Below, piece after piece: positions 15,787 through 25,093 of a stretch of DNA of 64,000 bases. The position numbers were made by a program, and so were the translations under genes. Position 1 is the stretch's first letter. Every line of letters begins with the position of its first letter. The notes under the pieces are model-generated. The model had not been told where the DNA came from. It saw only the letters and a program-made list of their open reading frames with translations, and did no database searches. The stretch spans positions 23,639-87,638 of the forward strand of contig CALYPG010000011.1 of the NCBI GenBank assembly GCA_945271295.1. The letters run 5' to 3'. This DNA comes from an uncultured Gilliamella sp. (GTDB taxonomy: Bacteria; Pseudomonadota; Gammaproteobacteria; Enterobacterales; Orbaceae).

Positions 15787-15877
15787 CCGACACGGTGATC
15801 TTCTATATTTCTTTTATGCTTATGTTTATTAAGCATGCTTAATTCCTCTCAATCTATAGATTTCTTTACCTTGTCGG
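15787..15877 (+). ncRNA. Switch-like structured leader of the RNA ligase operon
   Basis: CCGACA-C-GGT (15787-15796) can pair with ACC-T-TGTCGG (15868-15877) to close a domain. Inside, ATGCTTA (15816-15822) pairs with TAAGCAT (15830-15836) around a 7-nt loop, while the overlapping TTAAGCATGCTTAA (15829-15842) can form its own palindrome. The two inner forms exclude each other. A T-rich stretch follows the closing stem. Attenuation or protein binding is possible. Confidence 0.4.
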
Positions 15878-15907
15878 TTTTCCTTTATTTTTTATGGAGA
15901 AAACATT

Positions 15908-16762
15908 ATGACAACGGGATTATATACTCAAAATTTACAATTAATTAAATACCCACGAACACCACATTTACAAGGTTCTCGCTTGCAACCGGGTGATAGC
16001 GAACAAGGTCAGTTAGCTTATAAACAGTTAGCGAGTCAATATATTGTGGTTGAGGAAAAACTTGATGGGGCAAACTGTGCTATTAGCTTTTCTGCTGGTG
16101 GTGAATTGTTACTGCAATCAAGAGGACACTACTTAATGGGTGGTGGGCGAGAACGCCAGTTCAACTTGTTGAAGCACTGGGCAAAAGCACATGAACATTG
16201 GTTGTTAGATCATTTACAAGATCGCTATATTATGTATGGTGAATGGTTACATAAAAAGCACTCAATTTTTTATGATGCTTTACCACACTATTTTTGTGAG
16301 TTCGATATTTGGGATCGGCAACAACAGTGTTTTTTATCGACTCAAGCGCGACATGCTTTATTAGTTGACGGCCCGATATTATCGGTCCCTGTTTTATATG
16401 CAGGCATAGCGCCAGCCAAACAGAGTGATTTACTGGCATTAGTGACCTACTCTTTAGCTAAAAGTACCACATGGAAAAGCTGTTTTGAGCAAATTATCCA
16501 ACGTGAAAAACTCGATCTAACTAAAGCATGGAAACAATGCGATAAATCTGATTTGATGGAAGGGTTATACCTCAAAATAGAAACAGATGAACATACAGTT
16601 GGACGACTAAAATGGGTTAGGCAAGATTTTGTGCAAGCAATTTTGGACGCGGGTCAGCATCATGCTGAGCAGCCATTTATTCCAAATCAATTAACCAGTG
16701 GGGCTGATATTTACTCGCCTACATTGATAGTCAATTGGAATAAATTAAATATAAGGGAATAA
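15908..16762 (+). CDS. ATP-dependent RNA ligase family protein
   Basis: 284 residues. It has the nucleotidyltransferase motifs of the RNA ligase family (PF09414): motif I EKLDGAN with the adenylylated Lys51, motif III YIMYGEWL, IIIa FCEFDIWD, motif IV EGLYLKIE and motif V RLKWVR. Such ligases join 3'-OH and 5'-phosphate RNA ends after a partner has healed them. The next gene starts 3 bases after the stop and supplies a kinase and an HD phosphohydrolase, so the two form an end-healing and sealing pathway chemically distinct from RtcB. A TTTATGGAGAAAAC ribosome site precedes the ATG. Confidence 0.88.
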   Translation: MTTGLYTQNLQLIKYPRTPHLQGSRLQPGDSEQGQLAYKQLASQYIVVEEKLDGANCAISFSAGGELLLQSRGHYLMGGGRERQFNLLKHWAKAHEHWLLDHLQDRYIMYGEWLHKKHSIFYDALPHYFCEFDIWDRQQQCFLSTQARHALLVDGPILSVPVLYAGIAPAKQSDLLALVTYSLAKSTTWKSCFEQIIQREKLDLTKAWKQCDKSDLMEGLYLKIETDEHTVGRLKWVRQDFVQAILDAGQHHAEQPFIPNQLTSGADIYSPTLIVNWNKLNIRE

Positions 16763-16765
16763 CGT

Positions 16766-17914
16766 ATGAATTATCAAGATTTAAAACAACTTGTTGTACA
16801 CAGTATAGCACAAGATGATTTTAACCAATGGTTAACGGTTATTCCTGAACTTAACGCGCTTACAACCACGCCACAAGATCCGCTTTATCATGGTGAAGGT
16901 GATGTGTGGACGCATACCCAAATGGTATTAAGGGCGTTAATAAGCCAAACAGAATTTTCACAGCTAACTGAAGATGAACAGTTTGTGTTATTTATGACCG
17001 CGTTATTACATGATATTGCCAAACCAGAAACAACCGTAATTGATTCTGTAACGAGTAAAATAAGTCAACCACGGCATGCAAAAAAAGGTGAAATTCGTAG
17101 CCGAGTGCTTCTGTGGCGAATGGGGGTGCCATTTGTATTAAGAGAACAGATATGTCGCATTATTTGTGAGCACCAAGTTCCTTTTTTTGCCTTAGCTGAA
17201 CTCAAACAAAATATGACGCCAGCGTTTTTAGTGCATCGGTTATCTTGGCAATTACCGATTTGGATGCTTTGTATGCAAGCGAAAGCAGATATACAAGGAC
17301 GAATTTGTGCTGATAATAATAGACTGTTGGATGAAGTAGAATTATTCAAACAATTTGCTCAGGAAGAAGGGTGTCTACATCAACCAAGAGTTTTTGCTGA
17401 TAATTATACTCGCGTTCAGTACTTTCGTGGTGCGAATGTATTGCCCGATTATACGTTGTATCCGCAAAGTGGCGCGAATGTGATTATGATGGCGGGATTA
17501 CCCGCTGCGGGTAAAAATACTTGGGTAAGTGAGCATTATCCATTATTACCTGTTGCATCTTATGATGATGCAAGAATTGCGCTTAAATTAAAGCACGGTG
17601 AAAATGAAGGAAAGGTTATTCAATATGTATTAAAGCAAGTTAAACAGTGGTTAGGCGCTAAACAAGATTTTGTTTGGAATGCGACGCACTTATCACACGA
17701 TATACGTCAAAAGGCTTTAGATTTATTGTATGCTTATCATGCCAATGTGAAAATTGTGTACATTGAACAACCCGAAAAAGAACTTTATCGTCGGAATACT
17801 AAACGAGATACCAGTTTAACTAATAAAAAGCTTCAGTCAATGTTCAATAAATGGGAAATCCCACAACAAACAGAAGCGAATCAAGTTAGCTATATCATTA
17901 ATCAGGGCGAATAA
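16766..17914 (+). CDS. HD-domain / polynucleotide kinase fusion
   Basis: 382 residues. Residues ~40-200 form an HD phosphohydrolase domain (His50, then LHDIAKP with His82-Asp83, and further His at ~104 and ~136). Residues ~235-382 are a P-loop kinase (GLPAAGKNT, 244-252) with VWNATHLSHDIRQ, typical of polynucleotide kinases related to T4 Pnkp. Together they could remove 2',3'-cyclic or 3'-phosphate and phosphorylate 5'-OH ends, preparing RNA for the ligase encoded just upstream. The HD substrate is inferred from family context. Tight coupling to the ligase gene supports a shared function. Confidence 0.87.
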   Translation: MNYQDLKQLVVHSIAQDDFNQWLTVIPELNALTTTPQDPLYHGEGDVWTHTQMVLRALISQTEFSQLTEDEQFVLFMTALLHDIAKPETTVIDSVTSKISQPRHAKKGEIRSRVLLWRMGVPFVLREQICRIICEHQVPFFALAELKQNMTPAFLVHRLSWQLPIWMLCMQAKADIQGRICADNNRLLDEVELFKQFAQEEGCLHQPRVFADNYTRVQYFRGANVLPDYTLYPQSGANVIMMAGLPAAGKNTWVSEHYPLLPVASYDDARIALKLKHGENEGKVIQYVLKQVKQWLGAKQDFVWNATHLSHDIRQKALDLLYAYHANVKIVYIEQPEKELYRRNTKRDTSLTNKKLQSMFNKWEIPQQTEANQVSYIINQGE

Positions 17915-17926
17915 ATATCGCCCTTT
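17905..17926 (+). terminator. Hairpin over the stop codon of the HD-kinase gene
   Basis: GGGCGA pairs with TCGCCC around a 7-nt loop that contains the stop codon region, then TTTACT. It is a short and possibly weak terminator. Confidence 0.5.
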
Positions 17927-18032
17927 ACTGTCTATTGTATTAATCTAAAATCAGGTTAGCTACTTTATTCAAGACAAAGTCACTTATCTATCTAATACTA
18001 CTGTTTAATCTCATTAATCATGTTGCAGTAAG

Positions 18033-19217
18033 ATGGGTAAAAGTATGGATAGAGAAATAGATTCGTCACAGTTGCCAATTACACGTAGAAAGAAGCTGAT
18101 TATATTAACGCTATTATTTATTTTATTCGCTTTGGCTTATGGTGTTTATTGGTTTATGTTTTGTCGATTTTCTGAGTCTACTGATAATGCCTATGTGATG
18201 GGTAATCAAATCCCGGTTGATGTGCAAATAAATGGTCGAATATTGGCGATTAATGTTGATGATAACGATTTTATTGAGCAAAATGCTGTGATAGCAACGA
18301 TTGATGCTATTGATGCAGAAAATGATTTTGGTTATGCCAAAAATGCGTTAATCAAAGCGATTAGAGAGATGCATCAAATTCAGATCACAAATGAAAAACT
18401 CTCAGCCAGCATTCAGTTAAAACAAGTCACGTTAGACAAACTTAAGCAAGATCTTGAACGTCGAGAGAATCTTTGGTCACGAAAGATGATTTCACAAGAA
18501 GAGATTATTCATGCAAGGCAAGATGTCGATATTGCAATCAATGATTTAAATATATCTCAGCATGAATTAGCAATTAATAATGCATTACTAATGCAAACGC
18601 CGTTATTAAAACAACCCAGTATTCAACAAGCAATATTTAAGTTAAAGCAAGCGTGGCTTAATTTAAAACGAACCAAAATCACTGCACCAGTAACAGGGTA
18701 TGTCGCAAGGCGAAGTGTCCAAGTTGGCACACAAGTGACCAAAGGGGAGCGATTAATGGCTATTGTTCCATTGGATCAAATATGGGTAGAAGCAAATTTC
18801 AAAGAGGTACAGTTAAACGATATTCGTATCGGTCAGCTGGTTACCTTAGAAAGTGATTACTATGGTGAAAAAGTTAAGTTTAAAGGAAAGATAAGTGGCA
18901 TTGCGATGGGAACCGGTAGCGCTTTTTCATTACTACCAGCACAAAATGCGACAGGCAATTGGATCAAAGTGATTCAACGTTTACCGGTACGGATTGAATT
19001 AGACAAAGCGCAAATTAAACAATTCCCATTACGTATAGGCTTATCAATGCATGTTAATGTGGATACACATGATACTACGGGAAAACTTTTGACCGATATT
19101 CCGGCTAAGACGATAAAATATCAAACGGATTCACTTTCCTTTGATGAAAGTGAATTTGCGCAACTCATTGATGATATTGTAAAAACCAATTTTTACGCGA
19201 CACAGGTTGTTCAATAA
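18033..19217 (+). CDS. emrA: EmrA-like membrane fusion protein of multidrug efflux
   Basis: 394 residues, HlyD/EmrA type. A cytoplasmic N-terminus leads to one membrane anchor (~25-45), followed by a biotinyl-lipoyl half (STDNAYVMGNQIPVDVQINGR split by a helical hairpin at ~100-210), the second half TKITAPVTGYVARR and a beta-barrel domain. It bridges the inner-membrane EmrB to an outer-membrane channel. Its stop codon overlaps the emrB ATG (TAATG). ATG 18033 or 18045 may be used. No MarR-type regulator is nearby; an AraC-type gene follows emrB. Confidence 0.88.
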   Translation: MGKSMDREIDSSQLPITRRKKLIILTLLFILFALAYGVYWFMFCRFSESTDNAYVMGNQIPVDVQINGRILAINVDDNDFIEQNAVIATIDAIDAENDFGYAKNALIKAIREMHQIQITNEKLSASIQLKQVTLDKLKQDLERRENLWSRKMISQEEIIHARQDVDIAINDLNISQHELAINNALLMQTPLLKQPSIQQAIFKLKQAWLNLKRTKITAPVTGYVARRSVQVGTQVTKGERLMAIVPLDQIWVEANFKEVQLNDIRIGQLVTLESDYYGEKVKFKGKISGIAMGTGSAFSLLPAQNATGNWIKVIQRLPVRIELDKAQIKQFPLRIGLSMHVNVDTHDTTGKLLTDIPAKTIKYQTDSLSFDESEFAQLIDDIVKTNFYATQVVQ

Positions 19218-20749
19218 TGCAGAGCATGCCGTCATTATCACCTCTAACCGGTATCAGATTTATCCTACTGATTATTTTATTAGCGGTTATTGCGTTTTTA
19301 CAGATTTTGGATTTAACGATTACTAATGTGGCGTTATCTACCATTACGGGTAATCTTGGTGCTTCAAATTCGCAAGGAACGTGGGTTATCACCTCTTTTG
19401 CGGTAGCTAATGCCATTTCGATCCCGTTAACTGGATGGTTAGCTCAACGTTTTGGTGAAGTGAAATTGTTTACCTATTCTGTCTTATTTTTCGTAGTAAC
19501 TTCTTGGCTTTGTGGTATTTCAGATAGTTTAGCCATGCTGATTTTTTCAAGATTATTGCAAGGTATGGTTTCAGGACCAATTATCCCGCTTTCGCAAAGC
19601 TTGCTATTAGCGTATTGTCTACCGGCTAAAAAAAATATGTCATTAGCTATATGGTCAATGACAATTATTATTGCGCCAATCTGTGGCCCTATTTTAGGTG
19701 GTTGGATTAGTGACAATTATTTTTGGGGTTGGATCTTTTTAATCAATATTCCTTTCGGAATCGTCATTTGGTTTGGTGTCCACATTTTATTAAAAGAGCG
19801 TGAAACAGCTACCACCAAATTACCCATTGATAAGCTTGGATTAGCTTTATTCATAGCTGGCGTGGGGTGCTTACAACTCGTTTTAGATAGAGGGAAAGAG
19901 CTTGATTGGTTTAATTCTAATCAAATTATTGTGCTTTCGGTGCTGGCTTTTGTGTTTATTAGTTACTTTATCGTTTGGGAACAGACAGCAGATTATCCAA
20001 TTATTGATTTATCGGTGTTTAAATCAAGAAATTTTACCATAGGGACAATTTGTATTAGTTTGGCATTTTTACTCCATATTGGCACGCTGGTTGTTCAACC
20101 ACAATTATTACAACGTGTTTTTGGTTATACGGCAACTTACGCAGGTTTGGTCTTAGCACCGATTGGCTTGGTTCCTATTTTTCTTGCGCCAATAATTGGT
20201 CGGTTTGCTTCAGATATCGATATGCGTAAAGTGGTGACGTTTAGCTTTATTGTGTTTGCACTTTGTTTTTTTTGGCGAGCATATACATTTGAACCCAGCA
20301 TGACGTTTGCCGATGCAGCATGGCCTCAGTTTTATCAAGGGTTTGCGATAGCATGTTTTATTATGCCATTAAATATCATTATTTTATCGGATATTCCTAT
20401 TCATAAATTAGCGGTTGCGGGGAGTGTCTTTAACTTTTTTAGAACCTTGTCGACATCAGTCGGTACCTCGATAACCGCTACTTTATGGGAACGTCGTGAG
20501 GCCATTCATCACAGTCAATTGACTGATATCATTTATCAGAATCCCCAAGCATTAAATTACACTTATCAACAATTCAATCAACAAGACATATCTAATATGC
20601 AAGTATCAGCTATATTGACGAAGCAGATTACCAATCAAGGATTATTAATTGCCATTAATGAAATATTTTGGCTATATGGTGTAATATTTTTAGGTTTAAT
20701 TGGCATAGTATGGTTAGCAAAATCTTCGATTAGGATTAAAATAAATTGA
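19217..20749 (+). CDS. emrB: EmrB-like MFS drug:H+ antiporter (DHA2 family)
   Basis: 510 residues with about 14 hydrophobic segments. It has family motifs in helix 1 (LQILDLTITNVAL), the loop motif WLAQRFGEVKLF and the helix 5 motif C-like stretch APICGPILGGWIS. It pumps hydrophobic drugs with EmrA and an outer-membrane partner that is not encoded here. Translation is coupled to emrA by an overlapping stop/start. Confidence 0.9.
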   Translation: MQSMPSLSPLTGIRFILLIILLAVIAFLQILDLTITNVALSTITGNLGASNSQGTWVITSFAVANAISIPLTGWLAQRFGEVKLFTYSVLFFVVTSWLCGISDSLAMLIFSRLLQGMVSGPIIPLSQSLLLAYCLPAKKNMSLAIWSMTIIIAPICGPILGGWISDNYFWGWIFLINIPFGIVIWFGVHILLKERETATTKLPIDKLGLALFIAGVGCLQLVLDRGKELDWFNSNQIIVLSVLAFVFISYFIVWEQTADYPIIDLSVFKSRNFTIGTICISLAFLLHIGTLVVQPQLLQRVFGYTATYAGLVLAPIGLVPIFLAPIIGRFASDIDMRKVVTFSFIVFALCFFWRAYTFEPSMTFADAAWPQFYQGFAIACFIMPLNIIILSDIPIHKLAVAGSVFNFFRTLSTSVGTSITATLWERREAIHHSQLTDIIYQNPQALNYTYQQFNQQDISNMQVSAILTKQITNQGLLIAINEIFWLYGVIFLGLIGIVWLAKSSIRIKIN

Positions 20750-20855
20750 TACAGAGCTAATTAAATCAACGTGATGTTTATGTTATTTGGTGACAGGTGT
20801 AAAGTATCAATCAGCGGTATATTATTCAGATATAAAATAAGCAGGAGAGCGCATT

Positions 20856-21671
20856 TTGCATAATGATTCAGTGATTAAATTGTATGAACAAGACGCAGCG
20901 ACGTTGTACCTTCTGCATAATGTTAGTACCGATTTTCACCGTCATCCTTGTTTGCAATTAACAATATCATTGCACGATATTGTTTTAAATTTAGACACAG
21001 AAGATAACAAGTATCGTGGATTTGGTTTTATTATTCGCTCCAATCTATCGCATAAATTAAATACTACAGCAACCTGTGCTATCAATTTTTTACTCGAACC
21101 CGACGCGCCTTATTTTCATTTGTTGTCACATTTTACCGAAAACGATCCCATTTATTGTTTATCCCGTAAAGAAGCCTCAATACTGGCACAATATTTTATA
21201 CATACTATTGAAGATAAACAGTTATTCGACATCCAGCGTATTGTTAATTTATTATATCGCCCTAATACAAGTTGCTTTTGCCGGCAAGATAGTCGAATTG
21301 TTAAAGCGACCTCAATAATTTCGTTATTACCGGTAAAACAGATATCGTCAAAAGAAATTGCTGACAAAATTTATTTATCCGAAAGTCGTTTTTTACATTT
21401 ATTTCGAGAAAATCTGGGAATTAATTTTCGAGGTTATCTGTTATGGAAAAGATTGCGCGATGTCATTAATACGCTTGGCCAGTCAGCAACGTTAACGACT
21501 TTAGCTAATGATATGGGCTTTGCCGATTCAGCCCACTTTAGCCGAACTTGTGTGGCAAGTTTTGGCTTAAGACCCTCAGAACTTAAACGAGCATTAGCCC
21601 ATAACCAAAAATTTGCAAACGATAAACAGGGTAAACATATTTATTGTTTGCATCGGCAGGTAGACAAATAA
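20856..21671 (+). CDS. AraC-family transcriptional regulator
   Basis: 271 residues. The last ~100 residues hold the two HTH motifs of AraC/XylS proteins (SSKEIADKIYLSESRFLHLFRE and TLTTLANDMGFADSAHFSR, then RPSELKR). The N-terminal ~150 residues are a ligand or dimer domain that I cannot assign. The start is TTG at 20856, with AGGAG 8 bases upstream; the nearby ATG is in another frame. It follows emrB by 106 bases on the same strand and may control the pump, though no operator was found. Confidence 0.85.
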   Translation: MHNDSVIKLYEQDAATLYLLHNVSTDFHRHPCLQLTISLHDIVLNLDTEDNKYRGFGFIIRSNLSHKLNTTATCAINFLLEPDAPYFHLLSHFTENDPIYCLSRKEASILAQYFIHTIEDKQLFDIQRIVNLLYRPNTSCFCRQDSRIVKATSIISLLPVKQISSKEIADKIYLSESRFLHLFRENLGINFRGYLLWKRLRDVINTLGQSATLTTLANDMGFADSAHFSRTCVASFGLRPSELKRALAHNQKFANDKQGKHIYCLHRQVDK

Positions 21672-21729
21672 CTTGCTAGAACTAATATAGCCATTCAATT
21701 ATGAGTTAATTTTAGTATTATAAAAATAG

Positions 21730-23403
21730 CTAATTATTTTCATGCAACAAATACATCGCCTCGTAAGGCTTTAATATTATTTCCTCTCCGATCGCTGTTT
21801 GATTTTGGTAATTACTTAACAATCTTTGCCAATTACTTGTTTGTAATGCTTGCGGTAATTGCCATTTAACGGCTTTATCGGTCAGGTTGATTATCACCAG
21901 TAATTTTTGATTGTTCCAACTGCGGAGATAGCACCAATAATCAGCAATATCCGGGGTGAGGTCTTGATAATCACCAAAAATAAAAATCGGATATTCTTTA
22001 CGTAATCTAATTAGCGTTTGATAGCAGTAAAATATTGAATTAGGATCTTTAAGCGCTGATTCTACATTGATTTGCTGGTAATTATTTGATATTTCAATCC
22101 ATGGTTTACCTTTGGTAAAACCGGCATTGGCGGAGCTATCCCATTGCATTGGAGTTCGACTATTATCCCGAGATTTGCTAGCTAGGATAGCCAATATTTC
22201 TGCTTTAGGCATGCCTTCGGCTATTTTTTCTTGATAAGCATTGATACTTTCTACGTCGCGATATTGCGAAATATCACTAAAATGCGGATTGGTCATACCG
22301 ATCTCTTCACCTTGATAAAGATAAGGCGTGCCTTGTAAACCATAGAGTAACATGGCGAGCATTTTGGCGGACTGAGTATGATATTGGCCTTCATTACCAA
22401 GACGAGAGACAATACGTGGCTGATCATGGTTACACCAAAAAATCGCATTCCAAGCTTTATTATGCATGCCATTTTGCCAATAACCCATAATTTTTTTAAG
22501 CTCAATCAGATCAGGTTTGGCAAGCGTCCATTTATCACCATTCGGATAGTCTACTTTTAGGTGATGAAAATTGAATGTCATGGTCAGTTCTTTACCATCT
22601 AAGCTAGCGTATTTTTGACAATGTTCAAGGGTGGTTGATGACATTTCACCAACGGTTATCAATTGGTTCGGTTTAAAGACATCACGGCTAATTTCTTGCA
22701 AAAATTCATGTACTCTTGGGCCATCGGTATAAAATTGCCTACCATCACCGTTGATATCATCAGGAAAATCTTGTTGTTTAGAAATCAAATTCACCACATC
22801 CATTCTTAAAGCATCAACCCCTTTATCTGCCCAAAATTGACACACTTTTTTAAGCTCATTTCGAACAGTTGGATTTTCCCAGTTTAGATCTGCTTGTTGT
22901 TTAGCAAATAAATGCAAATAGTATTGCCCTGATTCTTCATGCCATTGCCATGCTTTACCCCCAAATTTTGAACGCCAGTTATTGGGTTCACTGCCATCTG
23001 CTTTCGCATCCTTCCAAATATAAAAAGATCGGTAAGGATTAGACTTATCTAAGGCCGATTTAAACCAAGGATGCTCGGTCGAGGTGTGATTAAGCACCAT
23101 ATCCATCATAATGCGGATGCCACGTTCATGAGCTTGTTGAATCAGTAATTCAAAATCACTCATGGTGCCGTAGGCAGGATCAATATCATAATAATCGGAA
23201 ACATCATAACCATTATCGATTTGTGGCGATGGGTAAATAGGCGTTAACCAAATGGCGCAGATACCCAATTTTTTTAGATAATCCAATCGGCGAATAATGC
23301 CTAACAAGTCGCCGGTAGATCCCATGTCACTGGCTTGAAAGCTTTTGGGATAGATTTGATAAATGGTTCCATTTTGCCACCAAGGAATATTGATTTTATT
23401 CAT
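21730..23403 (-). CDS. treC: TreC, trehalose-6-phosphate hydrolase
   Basis: 557 residues, GH13 family. It splits cytoplasmic trehalose-6-phosphate to glucose and glucose-6-phosphate. Catalytic residues fit GH13: nucleophile Asp202 (ALRMDVVNL), acid/base Glu253 (VGEMSS) and Asp327 (CNHDQPR). Close similarity to E. coli TreC across the protein (for example NNWRSKFGGKAW, ADLNWENP) separates it from oligo-1,6-glucosidases. It lies downstream of treB on the same strand across an 80-base gap with a hairpin. Confidence 0.94.
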   Translation of the reverse strand: MNKINIPWWQNGTIYQIYPKSFQASDMGSTGDLLGIIRRLDYLKKLGICAIWLTPIYPSPQIDNGYDVSDYYDIDPAYGTMSDFELLIQQAHERGIRIMMDMVLNHTSTEHPWFKSALDKSNPYRSFYIWKDAKADGSEPNNWRSKFGGKAWQWHEESGQYYLHLFAKQQADLNWENPTVRNELKKVCQFWADKGVDALRMDVVNLISKQQDFPDDINGDGRQFYTDGPRVHEFLQEISRDVFKPNQLITVGEMSSTTLEHCQKYASLDGKELTMTFNFHHLKVDYPNGDKWTLAKPDLIELKKIMGYWQNGMHNKAWNAIFWCNHDQPRIVSRLGNEGQYHTQSAKMLAMLLYGLQGTPYLYQGEEIGMTNPHFSDISQYRDVESINAYQEKIAEGMPKAEILAILASKSRDNSRTPMQWDSSANAGFTKGKPWIEISNNYQQINVESALKDPNSIFYCYQTLIRLRKEYPIFIFGDYQDLTPDIADYWCYLRSWNNQKLLVIINLTDKAVKWQLPQALQTSNWQRLLSNYQNQTAIGEEIILKPYEAMYLLHENN

Positions 23404-23435
23404 TGCTTACTCTTTATTATTAATTAGTTGTTGGA

Positions 23436-23463
23436 TTAACCGTTCAAGGATAAGAACGGTTAA
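23436..23463 (-). promoter_or_regulatory. Intercistronic stem-loop between treB and treC
   Basis: TTAACCGTTC and GAACGGTTAA form a perfect 10-bp stem with an 8-nt loop and no T tail. It may protect the treB mRNA or set the treB:treC ratio. Confidence 0.55.
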
Positions 23464-23483
23464 CTGTTATTCAATATTATTTA

Positions 23484-24908
23484 CTAAATATCGAGCGTGC
23501 CTTTTTTCTGTTTTATTTTGTAAACAATCGATGTTAAAACAATTGGAACGACAACCGCCACAATCATAGCCAACGCATAGATTGACCAATAAATAGGCTT
23601 AATTGATAAAATGCCGGGTAGTCCTCCCACACCTATACCATTAGATAATACGCCAAATAATCCACAAATTAATCCGGCTAAAGCTGCACCGATCATGGCG
23701 CATAACATCGGGAATTTATAACGTAAATTGATGCCATACATGGCAGGCTCGGTTACACCTAAATATGCCGATATGGCTGCGGGTACTGAAACTTCACGTT
23801 CATTATGTTTTTTACTGACCAATATAATGCCGACAACGGCTGATGCTTGAGCGATATTGGATAGCGCAATAATTGGCCAAATAGGCGTTCCGCCCATACT
23901 TTCGGTCATCTGTAAGTCAATCGCAAGCGTGGTATGGTGAATGCCGGTAATAACTAGTGGTGAATAGAAAAAACCAAAAATGGCGGAGCCAATAAAGGCA
24001 TAATCCCCCGTCATTAAATATTTAACAATAAAAGCAATACCATTACCTAACATACGGCCAAAAGGACCTAACAGGAAATGAGCTAAAAACACCGAAAGCA
24101 GTAGTGACACAATTGGTACAATCACCAAGTTAAGATAATCAGGTATAATTTTTCGTAAGCGGGTTTCGATCCAACCTAATGCTAAACCAGCAAAAATCGA
24201 AGGAATGACTTGAGCTTGATAACCGACTTTTTGGATACTAAACCAACCAAAATCCCAGACTTCAGGTATCTTGCTACCCAGATCATAGGCATTCATCAGT
24301 TGGGGTGAAACTAAGGTAATACCAAGTACAATTCCTAAAACAGGTGATCCCCCCATTTTTTTGACTGTAGACCAGCAAATTGCCACCGGTAAAAAATGGA
24401 AAATTGCTTCACAAGGTAACCAAAGGATATTATAGATAGGGACTAACCAAGGATAGCTTTCAATAAGTGGTTTATCGTCAATGGTTGGCATGTCACCGAT
24501 AATATTGCGTAAACCTAATAATAAACCACCAGCAATTAAAGCCGGTAATAATGGTACAAAAATTTCGGCTAGGTTTGAAATTAATCGTTCAAAAAGTGAC
24601 ATATTCTGTTTGGCGGCTGCTTTAGTTTGTTCTTTTGTCGCTTCATTAAAGTTCAATTGCGCAATTAACAATTTGTAATAGCTTTCGACATCGGTACCAA
24701 TAATGACTTGAAATTGGCCGGCATTATTAAAACAACCTTTTACAAAAGGTAATTCCTCGATGGCTTCGACGTTAGCTATCTTGGGATCGACCAAGGCAAA
24801 TCTTAACCGGGTTAAACAATGAGTTACACTGGCAATATTATCTTTTCCACCAATGTAATTGATCAATTGTAGTATTGATTCGGTTGCTATTTTTGTTTCT
24901 TTAGCCAT
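23484..24908 (-). CDS. treB: TreB, trehalose-specific PTS EIIBC
   Basis: 474 residues. The N-terminal EIIB domain carries the phosphorylated Cys31 in HCLTRLRF. The EIIC membrane domain follows from ~105 with about ten hydrophobic segments and the substrate-site stretch GITEPAMYG-type (LGVTEPAMYG). There is no EIIA domain, as in E. coli TreB, so phosphate would come from the glucose EIIA. AAGGAGT lies 8 bases before the ATG on the reverse strand. TreR and CRP sites lie upstream. Confidence 0.94.
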   Translation of the reverse strand: MAKETKIATESILQLINYIGGKDNIASVTHCLTRLRFALVDPKIANVEAIEELPFVKGCFNNAGQFQVIIGTDVESYYKLLIAQLNFNEATKEQTKAAAKQNMSLFERLISNLAEIFVPLLPALIAGGLLLGLRNIIGDMPTIDDKPLIESYPWLVPIYNILWLPCEAIFHFLPVAICWSTVKKMGGSPVLGIVLGITLVSPQLMNAYDLGSKIPEVWDFGWFSIQKVGYQAQVIPSIFAGLALGWIETRLRKIIPDYLNLVIVPIVSLLLSVFLAHFLLGPFGRMLGNGIAFIVKYLMTGDYAFIGSAIFGFFYSPLVITGIHHTTLAIDLQMTESMGGTPIWPIIALSNIAQASAVVGIILVSKKHNEREVSVPAAISAYLGVTEPAMYGINLRYKFPMLCAMIGAALAGLICGLFGVLSNGIGVGGLPGILSIKPIYWSIYALAMIVAVVVPIVLTSIVYKIKQKKGTLDI

Positions 24909-25015
24909 AACAAAGACTCCTTATCATGAAGAATTCCGCCTTTTTGCTTCTTCAATTATTCGGCTATTTTAAAATTAATAGTTTAAGCATAAATTGAATT
25001 CATTAAACAATAAAT

Positions 25016-25027
25016 GGGAACGTTCCC
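25016..25027 (-). promoter_or_regulatory. TreR operator before treB
   Basis: GGGAACGTTCCC is a perfect 12-bp palindrome with the central CG typical of LacI/GalR-family operators. It stands between treR and treB, 108 bases before the treB start. Confidence 0.8.
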
Positions 25028-25031
25028 TTTT

Positions 25032-25047
25032 TGTGATTGAATTCACA
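25032..25047 (-). promoter_or_regulatory. CRP-cAMP binding site of the treBC promoter
   Basis: TGTGA-TTGAAT-TCACA is a perfect match to the CRP consensus (TGTGA-N6-TCACA). It lies directly upstream of the TreR operator, as expected for a sugar operon under catabolite control. Confidence 0.85.
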
Positions 25048-25093
25048 ATTTTTAATGTAATTATTGGTGATATTGACATGTTACCGTCATTTT

